A stretch of 64,000 nucleotides of DNA from Solibacillus sp. FSL R5-0449 (GTDB lineage Bacteria > Bacillota > Bacilli > Bacillales_A > Planococcaceae). Made by a program: the position numbers and the translations under genes. The stretch's first letter is position 1. The number at the start of each line of letters is the position of its first letter. Positions 27,650-36,575 of this stretch are shown one piece after another. Under the pieces are notes generated by a model that made no database searches, had not been told where the DNA came from, and worked only from the letters and a program-made list of their open reading frames with translations. Location: positions 153,501 to 217,500 of the forward strand of contig NZ_CP150239.1 of NCBI RefSeq assembly GCF_037975215.1. The letters run 5' to 3'.

Positions 27650-28375
27650 TTGGGTCAATCATTGCAAGGTAAAGTAGCAGTTGTAACAGGTGCTGCACGC
27701 GGAATCGGTAAAGCGGTAGCGGTAGCATTAGCAAAAGAGGGTGTGAACGTAGGGATCATTGCACGTTCAGAAGATGCACTGCAGCAAGTGGCAAAAGAAA
27801 TCGAAAGCCAGGGTGTTAAAGCTGCCTATGCAGTGGCGGATGTTTCGAACTTGGAACAAGTGCAAAAAGCTGCTGCCCATCTAAAAGAAGAGTTGGGATT
27901 AACGGATATTTTAGTTAACAATGCGGGCGTAGGAAAGTTTGATAAGCTCGTTGATATGGACCCTGCAGAATTTAAGGAAATTGTCGATATCAATGTAATG
28001 GGTACTTTTTATGTATCGCACACAATTGTACCGCAATTAATCGAAAAAAATGCAGGTGATGTTATCAATATCTCATCTACAAACGGTTTAAACGGTGCAG
28101 CAACATCAAGTGCATACAGCGCTTCTAAATTCGGTGTCATCGGCTTAACAGAGTCGTTAGCAGCGGAAGTACGCCGCAACAATATTCGCGTAACTGCATT
28201 AGCACCAAGTACAATTGCAACAGATTTGGCGGATGCACTGAACTTAGTGCCGGATGAAAAAAGAGATCAATATATGCACCCGGAAGATATTGCAGAGTAC
28301 ATTATTGCGCAATTGAAGCTGAATAACCGCATGTATATCAAAAACGCTACATTAATGAATACTAATCCTTTCTAA
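27650..28375 (+). CDS. 3-ketoacyl-ACP reductase-like SDR (FabG family)
   Basis: A 241-residue classical SDR with TGAARGIGKAVA, NNAGVG, ISSTNG, YSASK and the ending ATLMNTNPF, closely matching the PRK07666-type reductases of Bacillaceae, whose proteins begin (M)xQSLQGK. That similarity favours the TTG at 27650 (AAGGAG at 9-nt spacing) over the ATG at 27644. Predicted to reduce 3-oxoacyl-ACP or a related ketone with NADPH. It lies 98 bp after crtO without an intervening terminator, so read-through from the carotenoid operon is possible. Confidence 0.8.
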   Translation: MGQSLQGKVAVVTGAARGIGKAVAVALAKEGVNVGIIARSEDALQQVAKEIESQGVKAAYAVADVSNLEQVQKAAAHLKEELGLTDILVNNAGVGKFDKLVDMDPAEFKEIVDINVMGTFYVSHTIVPQLIEKNAGDVINISSTNGLNGAATSSAYSASKFGVIGLTESLAAEVRRNNIRVTALAPSTIATDLADALNLVPDEKRDQYMHPEDIAEYIIAQLKLNNRMYIKNATLMNTNPF

Positions 28376-28403
28376 TTAATAATGCGAGAAACGATTGAAT
28401 AGG

Positions 28404-28442
28404 AAAAGCCCTTCACTCTGAATCAGAATGAAGGGCTTTATT
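28404..28442. terminator. Bidirectional terminator
   Basis: AAAGCCCTTCA pairs with TGAAGGGCTTT between a plus gene ending at 28375 and a minus gene ending at 28462. Confidence 0.85.
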
Positions 28443-28461
28443 TAGTAATTGAGGGTATTAA

Positions 28462-29016
28462 TTAAGCCTGCTGGAACTCCTCTTTTAAAATAGAATAATA
28501 AACACTATCTACAAGAGTACCTTTAATCATGTGATTTTTTCGCATTGTTCCTTCGTGGGTCATCCCTAAACGCTCCATTACTTTAGCGGAAGCAGCATTC
28601 TGAACGTGAGACTCCGCAAATACTCGTTCTAGGCCAAGGATGTTGAAGGCTAGATCCAATACAACTTTGCTTGCTTCTGATATATAGCCTTTTCCCCAGA
28701 AACTGCGGTTCAATGTAAAACCAAGTTCGCCGCTTTTATTCCATTCATGGACACGGAATTCAATCGCACCGATCATTTTATTGCTTTCTTTTAATACGAT
28801 CGCGTACTTCCCGGCAGGTTCTTTCAGAAAATAATTCTCAATCATTTTCTTTGTTTGTTCTAGATCTTTGTGTGCATGATAAAGGAATTTCGTTGTTTCT
28901 TCATCCGCTGTATATTCGTACATATCTTCAGTATCTTCAATTGAAATCGGACGTAAAAAAAGACGTTCGCTTTCCAGATGACTGTGTTTTTCAAGCATTA
29001 AATTAAGATTTTCCAT
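28462..29016 (-). CDS. GNAT-family N-acetyltransferase (RimJ/RimL type)
   Basis: A 184-residue protein with ESERLFLRPISIEDTEDMYEY at the N-terminus, GAIEFRVHEWNKSGELGFTL and the acetyl-CoA-binding RSFWGKGYISEA loop, ending in an AKVMERLGMTHEG block. This is the ribosomal-protein-alanine acetyltransferase-like branch of GNAT enzymes. GGAG lies 9 nt before the ATG at 29016; the frame extends to 29073 without a ribosome site. The acceptor is unknown. Confidence 0.82.
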   Translation of the reverse strand: MENLNLMLEKHSHLESERLFLRPISIEDTEDMYEYTADEETTKFLYHAHKDLEQTKKMIENYFLKEPAGKYAIVLKESNKMIGAIEFRVHEWNKSGELGFTLNRSFWGKGYISEASKVVLDLAFNILGLERVFAESHVQNAASAKVMERLGMTHEGTMRKNHMIKGTLVDSVYYSILKEEFQQA

Positions 29017-29106
29017 TAGTTTTTTCTCCAATAATTCAGATTTATTCGAGAGTGTGATAGGCTTGCTTATCATAACACAATATACATTTTTTAACTATAA
29101 AAAGAA

Positions 29107-29141
29107 AAAACAACACCCGGTATATCACCGGATATTGTTTT
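29107..29141 (-). terminator. Terminator after pbuE
   Basis: On the minus strand AACAATATCCGGT pairs with ACCGGGTGTTGTT and a T run follows. Confidence 0.8.
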
Positions 29142-29145
29142 AACT

Positions 29146-30339
29146 TTAAATATTCGAATGATGGACAGTCGAAGCAGAAATTTTTTCTTCTCTTCCGGTT
29201 GTTTTTCTCGTTAAAGAAAAGACTGCGCATGCCAACGCAATGAGTACAAGTGCGCCCCCGTACCAAGCTGCGTGTGAGATTGTAGAAGTTTGATTGATGA
29301 CAATACCACCAAAGGCTGACCCCATTGAAATTCCGATCTGTAAAGCTGAGTTATTAAAGCTTTGCTGAATATCGGATGTAGCAGGATCTGTCTGAATCAA
29401 GTAGCTTTGCTGTGGTGGTGATAAACTCCAGCTTAGCGCTGCCCAAATCATCATAATTGGTATGAAGATGATAAGCGAGAAAGTCGTGAATGGCAGGATG
29501 AATAGCACGACTGCAAATGAAACAATAACGAAAATAATACTTTTCGGTGCGCCGATTTTATCCGAAAGCGTTCCGCCAAATGCCCCGCCACTTACTGCAG
29601 CAATCCCGAATAATAGGTAGCAAAGACTGATCCAGCTGGAATTCAGACTTAATTCAGTTTCCAGAAACGGTGTGAAGTACGCATACATCGTATAGTGTCC
29701 TGCCAGCATAAACATTGTTGCAAGATGGGCACTTCCGATTTTAGAGCTTGCAACCGCCTTTAATTGTTGTGAAAGTGGAATTGACATTTCCCCTGGGACC
29801 TTCTCTAAGAAGATTGAAATAAGGATAAATGAGCCTACCGATAAAATCGCAATGCCTAGGAAAATTACACGCCATCCGAAATAATCGGAAATTAAAATGC
29901 CAAGCGGTACACCTAGTACAAGCGAAGAACTAATCCCCATATAAATGAAACCAAGTGCCTTCGCACGATGCGCGGGTGAAACAACTTTTGCAGCGATGAT
30001 TAAAGAAAGCACGGTAATCAGTGATGTACTCATCGCACTTAAAATACGTGCAACCATCATAAATGTGAATGACACACTAAAATACATCATGATGTTACTG
30101 ATGAAGAAAATAAATAACGAAATAAGATATAACTTTTTCCGTTCAACTTTGCTCGTTAAAACGAGTAACACTGGACCGGCGATTGCATAAATAAGAGCAA
30201 ATACGGTAATCAGCTGTCCGGCAGTGCTTATTGAAATATCCATATCAGTTGCGATAATCGGGAGAATACCTCCAACGATTAATTCCACCAATCCAACCGC
30301 AACCGTGGATAATGCGAGTATTAAAACTTTGAAATTCAT
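29146..30339 (-). CDS. pbuE: Purine efflux pump PbuE (MFS)
   Basis: A 397-residue, 12-helix major facilitator of the DHA1 type. The N-terminus ([20 protein letters not shown]) and internal blocks such as [16 protein letters not shown] and [13 protein letters not shown] closely follow B. subtilis PbuE (YdhL), which exports adenine and hypoxanthine-type bases. A matching adenine riboswitch lies directly upstream, which makes the assignment strong. AAAGGAAG precedes the ATG. Single-gene unit with its own terminator. Confidence 0.92.
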   Translation of the reverse strand: MNFKVLILALSTVAVGLVELIVGGILPIIATDMDISISTAGQLITVFALIYAIAGPVLLVLTSKVERKKLYLISLFIFFISNIMMYFSVSFTFMMVARILSAMSTSLITVLSLIIAAKVVSPAHRAKALGFIYMGISSSLVLGVPLGILISDYFGWRVIFLGIAILSVGSFILISIFLEKVPGEMSIPLSQQLKAVASSKIGSAHLATMFMLAGHYTMYAYFTPFLETELSLNSSWISLCYLLFGIAAVSGGAFGGTLSDKIGAPKSIIFVIVSFAVVLFILPFTTFSLIIFIPIMMIWAALSWSLSPPQQSYLIQTDPATSDIQQSFNNSALQIGISMGSAFGGIVINQTSTISHAAWYGGALVLIALACAVFSLTRKTTGREEKISASTVHHSNI

Positions 30340-30369
30340 AGTATGTCTAACTTCCTTTCTTGAGAAAAA

Positions 30370-30475
30370 TAAAAAAATCCTGATTACAAAAAATGAAAAA
30401 AATCATTTTCTGTAATCAGGATTTTATGGTTCCTGGTAGAGACCCTCAAGCCATATCCTTGAGGTTATACAGTTA
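30370..30475 (-). promoter_or_regulatory. Adenine-class purine riboswitch with intrinsic terminator
   Basis: Reading the minus strand from 30475: P1 CTGTA/TACAG (30468-30472 with 30410-30414), the junction TATAACCTC, the loop pair GATATGG and the conserved GTCTCTACCAGGAACC, then CCTGATTACAG. The base after GA in the 3' junction is T, the adenine-specifying position (C would mean guanine). The 3' half of P1 also forms a long terminator stem, CCTGATTACAGAAAATGA with TCATTTTTTGTAATCAGG, followed by seven T residues. The architecture is that of B. subtilis pbuE: ligand binding breaks the terminator and turns on the efflux pump. Confidence 0.95.
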
Positions 30476-30550
30476 CTATTAATTTGGATAAATGAGCACT
30501 TTGATAGTTTACTTGTTTTCGAAAAAAATATCAAGTATATGTTATTCAGT

Positions 30551-30589
30551 AAAAAAGCTGCCCTCGGAATAAGACGAGGGCAGCTTTTT
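30551..30589 (-). terminator. Terminator after the aldo/keto reductase gene
   Basis: A perfect 15-bp stem (AAAAAGCTGCCCTCG with CGAGGGCAGCTTTTT) with T runs on both sides. Confidence 0.9.
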
Positions 30590-30602
30590 GAATGGAGTTA
30601 AA

Positions 30603-31445
30603 TTAAAAACTGAAGTGATCAGGATCCGGCCCAATACGTAAATCTTGATTAAGACCATTAATCTGTTCCATATCTTCAGGAGTCAGTTCAAAATCAAAAA
30701 TATCAGCATTTTCTACAATGCGATGTTCTTTCGTAGATTTTGGAATCGTTACAACCCCATTTTGCAGATCCCATCTTAAAATGACTTGGGAAACGGTTTT
30801 ATTATATTTAGCAGCCAACTCGTTTAATAGAGGATTGTCCAATAATTTTGCCTGCATTAATGGAGACCATGCTTCAAACTGAATATCATTGTTTTCACAG
30901 AAAGCTTTTACTTCTGATTGAGCTAAGCGAGGGTGGTATTCCACCTGATTGATCATCGGCTTGATTTCCGCATCTTTCATCAAGTCTTCTAAATGATGAA
31001 CCTGGAAGTTACAAACGCCGATCGCTTTCACTTTACCTTCTTTATAAAGTGTTTCCATCGCGCGCCATGCTTCTTTATATTTATCTACAACTGCCCAGTG
31101 AATAAGGTATAAGTCCAAGTATTCAAGACCTAATTTCTTTAAGCTTGTTTCATAGGCAGCAAGTGTTTCTTCATAACCTAAATCTGTATTCCATACTTTA
31201 GAAGTGATGAATAGTTCTTCTCTTGAAATACCTGTTTCTTTCATTGCTTCACGAATCGCTTCGCCGACGCCCTCTTCATTTTGATAAACGGCAGCTGTAT
31301 CGATACTGCGGTAACCGTGTTTAATGGCAAATTTCACTGCATTAAGAAGTTCAGTTCCTTCCTCGACTAAATATGTACCGAGTCCTAACCAAGGCATTTT
31401 AACACCGTTATTTAATGTTGTTGTATCTTGCAAATTTTTGAGCAT
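30603..31445 (-). CDS. Aldo/keto reductase (YtbE/YvgN-like)
   Basis: A 280-residue (beta/alpha)8 oxidoreductase with RSIDTAAVYQNEEGVGEAI (catalytic Asp and Tyr), the conserved lysine in LFITSKVWN and His in YLIHWAV. The signature GVCNFQVHHLEDL and the C-terminal NADPH-binding IPKSTKEHRIVEN are also present. Related Bacillus enzymes reduce glyoxal and methylglyoxal. The start is the ATG at 31445 with GGAGG nearby. Monocistronic, followed by a strong terminator. Confidence 0.9.
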   Translation of the reverse strand: MLKNLQDTTTLNNGVKMPWLGLGTYLVEEGTELLNAVKFAIKHGYRSIDTAAVYQNEEGVGEAIREAMKETGISREELFITSKVWNTDLGYEETLAAYETSLKKLGLEYLDLYLIHWAVVDKYKEAWRAMETLYKEGKVKAIGVCNFQVHHLEDLMKDAEIKPMINQVEYHPRLAQSEVKAFCENNDIQFEAWSPLMQAKLLDNPLLNELAAKYNKTVSQVILRWDLQNGVVTIPKSTKEHRIVENADIFDFELTPEDMEQINGLNQDLRIGPDPDHFSF

Positions 31446-31560
31446 CGTAAAACCTCCATTTGTAAAATAACACTTAATAGTGCAACTTCAATAATATACC
31501 ATGAATTTTTGCGCTCACCTACTGATAGGGTACAGTGAAAATTCTTCCTTAATACTGTAT

Positions 31561-31597
31561 AAAAGCAGGAAAGCCATCCCGATTTATAGGATGGCCA
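31561..31597 (-). terminator. Weak terminator after the first glycine-zipper stress gene
   Basis: GGCCATCC pairs with GGATGGC-type sequence on the minus strand, followed by an interrupted T tract. Confidence 0.5.
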
Positions 31598-31609
31598 AAT
31601 ATATTATAT

Positions 31610-32065
31610 TTATGAAATGGTACCTGAACCGCGTTTATCTTCTGCCACCATGATTAGAATCTTGCCGGCTTCGAATTGTTCGTTGTAGCGCTCTGCTTCG
31701 TCTTCCGGAATCCCCATTCCGATTAATGCCCCGACGATTCCGCCGACCATTACTCCGGTTGCTACTCCAGTTAACCCTGCAGCGATTGGTCCGGCAGCAA
31801 CGATAGGACCGATACCTGGAATCGCAAGTGCACCAAGTCCGACAATAACACCACCGAGTCCGCCTAATGTTCCTCCGGCAGCAACACCGGTAACGGCACC
31901 TTCCATAGCATTTGCACCGGTTTCATTGGAGATTGCATCTACATCCGATACGTTTTTACTGATGATTGAAATATCCTGAGAACTGTATCCTTGTCGCTGT
32001 AAATCCTCGATTGCTTCAATTGCCTCTGCTTCTGTATCATAATATCCTACAACATGTTTTGCCAT
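31610..32065 (-). CDS. General stress protein with YflT-like domain and glycine zipper
   Basis: A 151-residue protein. The N-terminal 45 residues (KHVVGYYDTEAEAIEAIEDL...) match the general-stress YflT/17M-like fold. The next 70 are a glycine-zipper membrane-inserting segment (repeats of GGLGG, GLGALAIPGIGPI, GGIVGALIGMGIPED), and the C-terminus is a KILIMV strand. The ATG at 32065 follows GAGAGG at 9 nt; an ATG at 32074 abuts the ribosome site. It is a paralogue of the neighbour at 32221, and both have sigma-B-type promoters, so induction by general stress is expected. Molecular role unknown. Confidence 0.75.
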   Translation of the reverse strand: MAKHVVGYYDTEAEAIEAIEDLQRQGYSSQDISIISKNVSDVDAISNETGANAMEGAVTGVAAGGTLGGLGGVIVGLGALAIPGIGPIVAAGPIAAGLTGVATGVMVGGIVGALIGMGIPEDEAERYNEQFEAGKILIMVAEDKRGSGTIS

Positions 32066-32104
32066 TTCCCTCATCCTCTCAAAACTCTTTTCGTATATTG
32101 AAAT

Positions 32105-32129
32105 TTACCCTGGAGGGATATTTGTAAAC
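32105..32129 (-). promoter_or_regulatory. Candidate sigma-B promoter (first stress gene)
   Basis: GTTTAC, 13 bp, GGGTAA on the minus strand, 40 bp before the start. This matches the sigma-B consensus GTTTaa-N12-15-GGGTAt. Confidence 0.75.
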
Positions 32130-32170
32130 ATGAGGAAACAGGGGAGGGGCAAATCTACTTCCTGCAGGAA

Positions 32171-32211
32171 CAAAAAAGAAAGCCATCCTGACGCGTCAGG
32201 AATGACTTTCT
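32171..32211 (-). terminator. Terminator after the second stress gene
   Basis: AGAAAGTCATTCCTGACG pairs with CGTCAGGATGGCTTTCT and six T residues follow. Confidence 0.8.
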
Positions 32212-32220
32212 GTAGTTGTA

Positions 32221-32685
32221 TTATAAAAGTGTTGAATCACGTAGTGGACCTCGTGTGTCTTCATCTACCATAATTAAAATTTTACCAGACTCAAATTGTT
32301 CGTTGTAGCGTGTCGCCTCATCTTCTGGAATCCCCATTCCGATAAGAGCGCCAGTCAAGCCGCCGACACCTGCACCAGCAGCAGCGCCTGTAATACCTGC
32401 AACGATTGGACCCGCACCGACAATAGGGCCAATTCCTGGAATCACCAATGCGCCAAGACCTGCAAGCACGCCACCAATTCCGCCTAATGCCCCGCCAGCA
32501 GCCGCGCCTGTAGCTGCACCTTCTGCAACGTTTGCACCTGTTTCATCGGAAATCGTATCAACATCCGATTGGCTTTTACTGATAACTGAAATATCTTCAG
32601 TACGGTAACCTTGTCGTTTTAAATCCTCAATTGCATCGATTGCTTCTGCTTCTGTATCATAATACCCCACAATATGTTTTACCAT
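32221..32685 (-). CDS. General stress protein, paralogue with glycine zipper
   Basis: A 154-residue protein very similar to the preceding paralogue: the same KHIVGYYDTEAEAIDAIEDL opening, SKSQSDVDTISDETGAN linker, glycine/alanine-rich zipper and GIPEDEATRYNEQFESGKILIMV end. The ATG at 32685 has AGGAGG at 9-nt spacing; the frame extends upstream to 32718 without support. Tandem duplication with conserved promoter arrangement suggests both copies are kept for a stress role, probably at the membrane. Confidence 0.75.
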   Translation of the reverse strand: MVKHIVGYYDTEAEAIDAIEDLKRQGYRTEDISVISKSQSDVDTISDETGANVAEGAATGAAAGGALGGIGGVLAGLGALVIPGIGPIVGAGPIVAGITGAAAGAGVGGLTGALIGMGIPEDEATRYNEQFESGKILIMVDEDTRGPLRDSTLL

Positions 32686-32725
32686 TTCTATCATCCTCCT
32701 CATCTGAATGTTGCACAATGTAAAT

Positions 32726-32750
32726 TTACCCGTGTCATTTGTTTATAAAC
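32726..32750 (-). promoter_or_regulatory. Candidate sigma-B promoter (second stress gene)
   Basis: GTTTAT, 13 bp, GGGTAA, 41 bp before the start: the same spacing and position as in the paralogue. Confidence 0.75.
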
Positions 32751-32794
32751 ATGACAGGTTGACAATCGATCATGATTAGAGGTGGGGTAAAACA

Positions 32795-33157
32795 CTATGA
32801 TACATACATTTTTGCCATCCAAAAGCCGGAAAAAGCAATGGACAGTCCGACCGTATAGGTGAAGATAGAATAGAGTACAAACTGCTTCCATTGTTTTGAA
32901 CCGATGAGTGTCACACTTTCCAATTTAAAAGTTGAGAAAGTAGTAAACGCACCTAAAAATCCGATACCAAAAATTAGATTTGCATTTGTATAAAGATGAA
33001 TATTAACCAAAAATCCCAACGCAAACGAGCCGAGCATATTTACCGTAAAAGTTCCTAAATGAACAAATTGGCTTGTATGATTGAGCCGCTTAGAAATAAC
33101 AGCGCGGAAAATGGCTCCGAAAAATCCACCAACGGCCACTAATAAGAAATTCATCAT
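32795..33157 (-). CDS. crcB: Fluoride channel CrcB/FluC (second copy)
   Basis: A 120-residue, four-helix Fluc protein. It has GGFFGAIFRAVISKRL at the N-terminus, the conserved asparagine in TVNMLGSFALGF and the GFLGAFTTFSTFKLE motif that lines the fluoride pathway. Fluc proteins are dual-topology dimers, and many Firmicutes use two paralogues. Its ATG overlaps the stop codon region of the upstream crcB by 4 nt, so the two genes are coupled. Fluoride-riboswitch control is expected through the common leader. Confidence 0.88.
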   Translation of the reverse strand: MMNFLLVAVGGFFGAIFRAVISKRLNHTSQFVHLGTFTVNMLGSFALGFLVNIHLYTNANLIFGIGFLGAFTTFSTFKLESVTLIGSKQWKQFVLYSIFTYTVGLSIAFSGFWMAKMYVS

Positions 33158-33545
33158 ACTCGTTCTTTCCTTTCCGAAATGCTTTTTCCGATCTTCATGC
33201 CAAGCGCAGCGAAAATCAAACCGAAGATGGCGCTAATGAAAATATAAAGAATAGCTGAAAAATAAAAGTGATGTTGCAGCAGCTGGATAACTTCGACACT
33301 GAATGTAGAGAAAGTTGTAAATGAACCGATTAAACCAGTTTTAAGTACTGATAAATAGTCAGGGTTTATAAATATTTTTAGTTCAAGACCGGAAGAGAGC
33401 GCCCCTAGAAGAAAGCAGCCTGCCAAATTCACTGCAACTGTTGCAAAAGGGAAGGCAGTTGTCTCATTTGTTAAAAAAGCAGGGATACGCTATATCGTAA
33501 TGCAGCTCCAACTGCACCGCCGATTCCTATTAAAAAAAATTGCAA
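33154..33545 (-). pseudogene. crcB: Frameshifted crcB/fluC (first copy)
   Basis: A TTG at 33545 behind AAAGGAGG begins a good Fluc N-terminus (QFFLIGIGGAVGAALRYSVS) that stops after about 24 codons. The rest (TNETTAFPFATVAVNLAGCF, then LIGSFTTFSTFSVE) continues in another frame. Adding one base to the six-T run on the coding strand near 33472-33478 would join them, so the gene carries a one-base deletion in a homopolymer. The 92-residue frame from an internal ATG at 33432 lacks the first helix. It may be a true pseudogene, a phase-variable tract or a sequencing error. Confidence 0.8.
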
Positions 33546-33566
33546 TTTCAGTAACCTCCTTTAAAT

Positions 33567-33650
33567 AAAAACAGACTCCCGCCAGTTCACTAAACTGACA
33601 GGAGTCATTCGTCTATAGGCGGTTTAGGGCGAAATTTATCGCCTATCATG
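33567..33650 (-). promoter_or_regulatory. Fluoride riboswitch (crcB motif) with terminator
   Basis: On the minus strand the leader reads ATAGGCGAT..TTCGCC..AAACCGCCTAT..GA..GACTCCTGT, the crcB-motif order: P1, GGCGAT/TTCGCC stem-loop, AAACCGCC pseudoknot segment, then the switch into a terminator hairpin (GACTCCTGTCAGTT with AACTGGCGGGAGTC) followed by GTTTTTAT. It sits 22 bp upstream of the crcB start and controls both crcB genes. Fluoride should relieve termination. Confidence 0.88.
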
Positions 33651-33811
33651 TTCTATTTACTACATTAATTTATCAATTAATGGTAAGTCAAGATACTCAT
33701 AAAAACGGCAGGCAATTTCTTCACGGAGTATCCCACCGAATCTTTTCAATAGATGGAGACAAATCAATCCTTCACCGTTATTCTTAAATAATGGAAATAG
33801 GAGGAATGAAC

Positions 33812-34435
33812 GTGCAAGCATTAATTCATGGCATCCTATTGGCATTTGGCTTAATTTTGCCATTAGGTGTTCAAAATGTTTTTATTTTTAATCAAGGCGC
33901 TACACACCGGAAATTTACGAAAGCACTGCCTGCCATTGTAACAGCAGGCATCTGTGATACGATTTTAATTTATTTAGCGGTAGCGGGAGTATCGGTAATT
34001 GTTTTTAGTTTTGGATGGTTAAAAATATCTCTGTTTTTAGTAGGGTTCTTTTTCTTGGCCTATATGGGGTGGGTAATCTGGAAAGACGATACTGCGATAA
34101 ATGCAAAGCGGGAAGAAAAAGGATTTTCTGCTAGACGCCAAATAACATTCGCTGCATCCGTGTCGCTACTTAACCCTCATGCTATTTTGGATACAATTGG
34201 GGTAATCGGAACAAGTTCATTAGCTTATACAGGGTATGAGAAATGGATGTTTACTTTGGCCTGTATAGCTGTATCATGGATTTGGTTTCTGTCGCTTGCC
34301 ATTGTCGGGAGAAAGATTGGACAAATTGACGGGAACGGGAAATTCCTCAATTTCCTTAATAAAATATCGGCAGTCATCATTTGGATTATGGCGCTGTATA
34401 TGGGCTATCAGTTTTATGCATTGCTAGGTGAGTAG
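33812..34435 (+). CDS. LysE/ArgO-family amino-acid exporter
   Basis: A 207-residue protein with six hydrophobic segments. The N-terminus HGILLAFGLILPLGVQNVFIFNQG carries the LysE signature (LxLPxGxQNxFxxxQG), and SLLNPHAILDTIGVIG is the second conserved block. Exports basic or other amino acids. AGGAGG is only 1 nt from the ATG at 33806 but 7 nt from the GTG at 33812, which is preferred. No LysG-type regulator is adjacent. Confidence 0.85.
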   Translation: MQALIHGILLAFGLILPLGVQNVFIFNQGATHRKFTKALPAIVTAGICDTILIYLAVAGVSVIVFSFGWLKISLFLVGFFFLAYMGWVIWKDDTAINAKREEKGFSARRQITFAASVSLLNPHAILDTIGVIGTSSLAYTGYEKWMFTLACIAVSWIWFLSLAIVGRKIGQIDGNGKFLNFLNKISAVIIWIMALYMGYQFYALLGE

Positions 34436-34616
34436 GAAAGACGACGGAACCATTAGCAGGCTAACAATAACGAATAATATTGTGTTAGGAAAATTATACT
34501 CTTACCGGGATGCTATAAATGCATCTATAAACTTAGAAACCAATAACTCCAAACAGTCATTTTGCGGTAAGTGTAAAAGAATAGGTAGAATAAACAGATG
34601 GTCATATTGGCTATAA

Positions 34617-34946
34617 TAAGTACTCGTAAAACAAGGAAATTTTATGTTTTTCGAGCTTTTTTTATTATCTGGAAAAGGGTGGAGTTATTGCGGGACTAAA
34701 GAACGACTTAGACTGAGAAAGCAAATAATTGCGTTAAATTATGTTAAAATATTTAATGGAGCTATTTAACTTACGCTCACGACTGTCTGCGCGGTAAAAA
34801 AATCATTTCTTTTTTTGTTTCTGGATTGAAGGGATCAATTGCAGATGATTTACCGTAACCGCCCTTTCCCTTAAAAAGATCTATCCACCTCTAATAAAAG
34901 TTCCTTTGAAACAAAAGAAGTATAAGTACAGAAAGGATTTGATTGA
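34617..34946. other. Gene-free leader region of the NCS1 permease gene
   Basis: No supported ORF. It contains an imperfect long inverted repeat: GCGGTAAAAAAATCAT (about 34790-34806) against ATGATTTACCGTAACCGC (about 34845-34863). It could fold into a hairpin in the permease leader. I do not recognise a riboswitch class. Confidence 0.35.
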
Positions 34947-36362
34947 ATGAGATCTGAGATTACTGCAGATCAAAATTTAAGAGAACGAAACTTATATCAA
35001 GAAGAAGCAACTAGTGACTATACTTTTGACCGAGTTCCGCGTGAAGAGCGCAAAATGGGCTGGTTAAGTATCACAAATATAACGTTTGGCATCGCAACTG
35101 CCATCTTCTATTTCCAGATGGGGAGCGTCATGGCACTACAATTCGGAGCGGTCAATGCGCTCATCTCAGCTGGTTATGCCATCATTGTCGCTGGTATTCT
35201 TGGAAGCATCATAGTTTATTTATCGGCAAAGTCCGGCATGAACGTCAACTTATTATCCCGCGGAGGATTCGGTTATATCGGAGCCTCATTAACCTCATTA
35301 ATTTACGCATCAAACTTTATTATGTACTGTGCATTTGAAGGAATGATTCTAGTCGCTGCAGTTCATGCATTCTTCCCGGCGATTCCGATCTGGCTTTTAA
35401 TTGTATTCTTTGGTTCCTTAGTAATTCCGTTAAACTGGTTTGGCATTAAACAATTGGACAAACTTCAAAAGTGGTCATTGCCTATTTTTGGGTTCTTCCT
35501 CATTACGGCCATTGTCATTGCTTTCAACACCCCATCACTTAACTCCGGAAATTTCTGGACCTATATGCCTGAGGGTGTTCAAATAGGTGGTACGGCATTG
35601 CTGTTATGTATCGGAATGCAACATGGTATCATGGGACTTACGGCTTTAATTGCCTCGGATTATGCACGATTCCTGAAACCGAAAGATTTGAAAGTCGGTT
35701 CAATTGCTATCGGATTTATTCCGCAAATCTTCTGTTTTGGTGTAATGGGTGGCCTTGGCATTTGGTTCGGTGTAAAATTCGCCGAAGCGAATCCCGGCGT
35801 TTATATCGTGACATTATTAGGGCTCGGTGGTGTCGTATTCACGGTACTGACACAGGTTCGAATTAATATAACGAATATTTACAGCAGCTCACTTTCCCTC
35901 TCGAACTTTTTTGAAAACATGTTTGGTTTTACACCAGGACGCCGTTTTTGGGTAGTAGTAGGCGGTGTCATTGCGATGATCTTGATGCTTGGTGGTATTG
36001 TCGATCATCTTCAAATTGCGATGACATTCCAAGGTGTAGCACTGATGAGCTGGGCAGCCGTTCTTGTAACGGAAGCACTCGTGCTCAAAAAATGGCTGAA
36101 AATCGGCACACGTTATTACGAATCCAGACAGGAAAACCTGTTTAAATGGAATCCGGTTGGTGTCATTGCGTTGATTGTTCCAACTGTAATCGGCACTATT
36201 GCAGCGCTCGGATATATGGGCACTTTCCTGCAAAATACTGCCGCCTTTTTCGCAGCACTTATGGCAGCAATTCTGACTGTCATTTTAGGGTTGGCGACAA
36301 AAGGGCGATACTATAGCAAGAAAGAAGCAAATGATATTCCGAAAGAGGATTGGATTGGTTAA
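34947..36362 (+). CDS. NCS1-family purine/cytosine permease
   Basis: A 471-residue transporter with 12 predicted helices. The early motif NITFGIATAIFYFQMGSV, the LLSRGGFGYIGA segment, and DYARFL followed by FIPQIFCFG match the nucleobase-cation-symport-1 group (cytosine, purines, allantoin, hydantoins). The hydrophilic 40-residue N-terminus is typical. Substrate unresolved: no deaminase or catabolic gene is adjacent. Single gene with a terminator at 36372. Confidence 0.85.
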   Translation: MRSEITADQNLRERNLYQEEATSDYTFDRVPREERKMGWLSITNITFGIATAIFYFQMGSVMALQFGAVNALISAGYAIIVAGILGSIIVYLSAKSGMNVNLLSRGGFGYIGASLTSLIYASNFIMYCAFEGMILVAAVHAFFPAIPIWLLIVFFGSLVIPLNWFGIKQLDKLQKWSLPIFGFFLITAIVIAFNTPSLNSGNFWTYMPEGVQIGGTALLLCIGMQHGIMGLTALIASDYARFLKPKDLKVGSIAIGFIPQIFCFGVMGGLGIWFGVKFAEANPGVYIVTLLGLGGVVFTVLTQVRINITNIYSSSLSLSNFFENMFGFTPGRRFWVVVGGVIAMILMLGGIVDHLQIAMTFQGVALMSWAAVLVTEALVLKKWLKIGTRYYESRQENLFKWNPVGVIALIVPTVIGTIAALGYMGTFLQNTAAFFAALMAAILTVILGLATKGRYYSKKEANDIPKEDWIG

Positions 36363-36371
36363 AAAATTTGA

Positions 36372-36407
36372 GCCGTACTTACCGTTTTAATGGGAGTACG
36401 GTTTTTA
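36372..36407 (+). terminator. Terminator after the permease gene
   Basis: CCGTACT pairs with AGTACGG and is followed by TTTTT. Confidence 0.8.
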
Positions 36408-36575
36408 TTATTTAAGGGTTGTGTTTTAACGGTGAAATATAGTGATTTTACTCTTCAGAAAAATACCAAAAAGTACTTGTTATTAGGGGATTTAATATAT
36501 ACAATCAAATTATAATTTTAGTAAAATAATACTATTGGGGCTATTGGAGAATTAAATTGAAAGCGGGTCATTTTT

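Noticed and set aside
33660..33863. Minus-strand ORF upstream of the fluoride riboswitch
   Set aside because: Its C-terminal half reads like protein, but there is no supported start, it overlaps the lysE start, and no family is recognised. It could be a gene remnant; not called.
34428..34616. 62-residue ORF overlapping the end of the LysE-type gene
   Set aside because: No ribosome site, non-protein-like composition, and it overlaps an established gene end.
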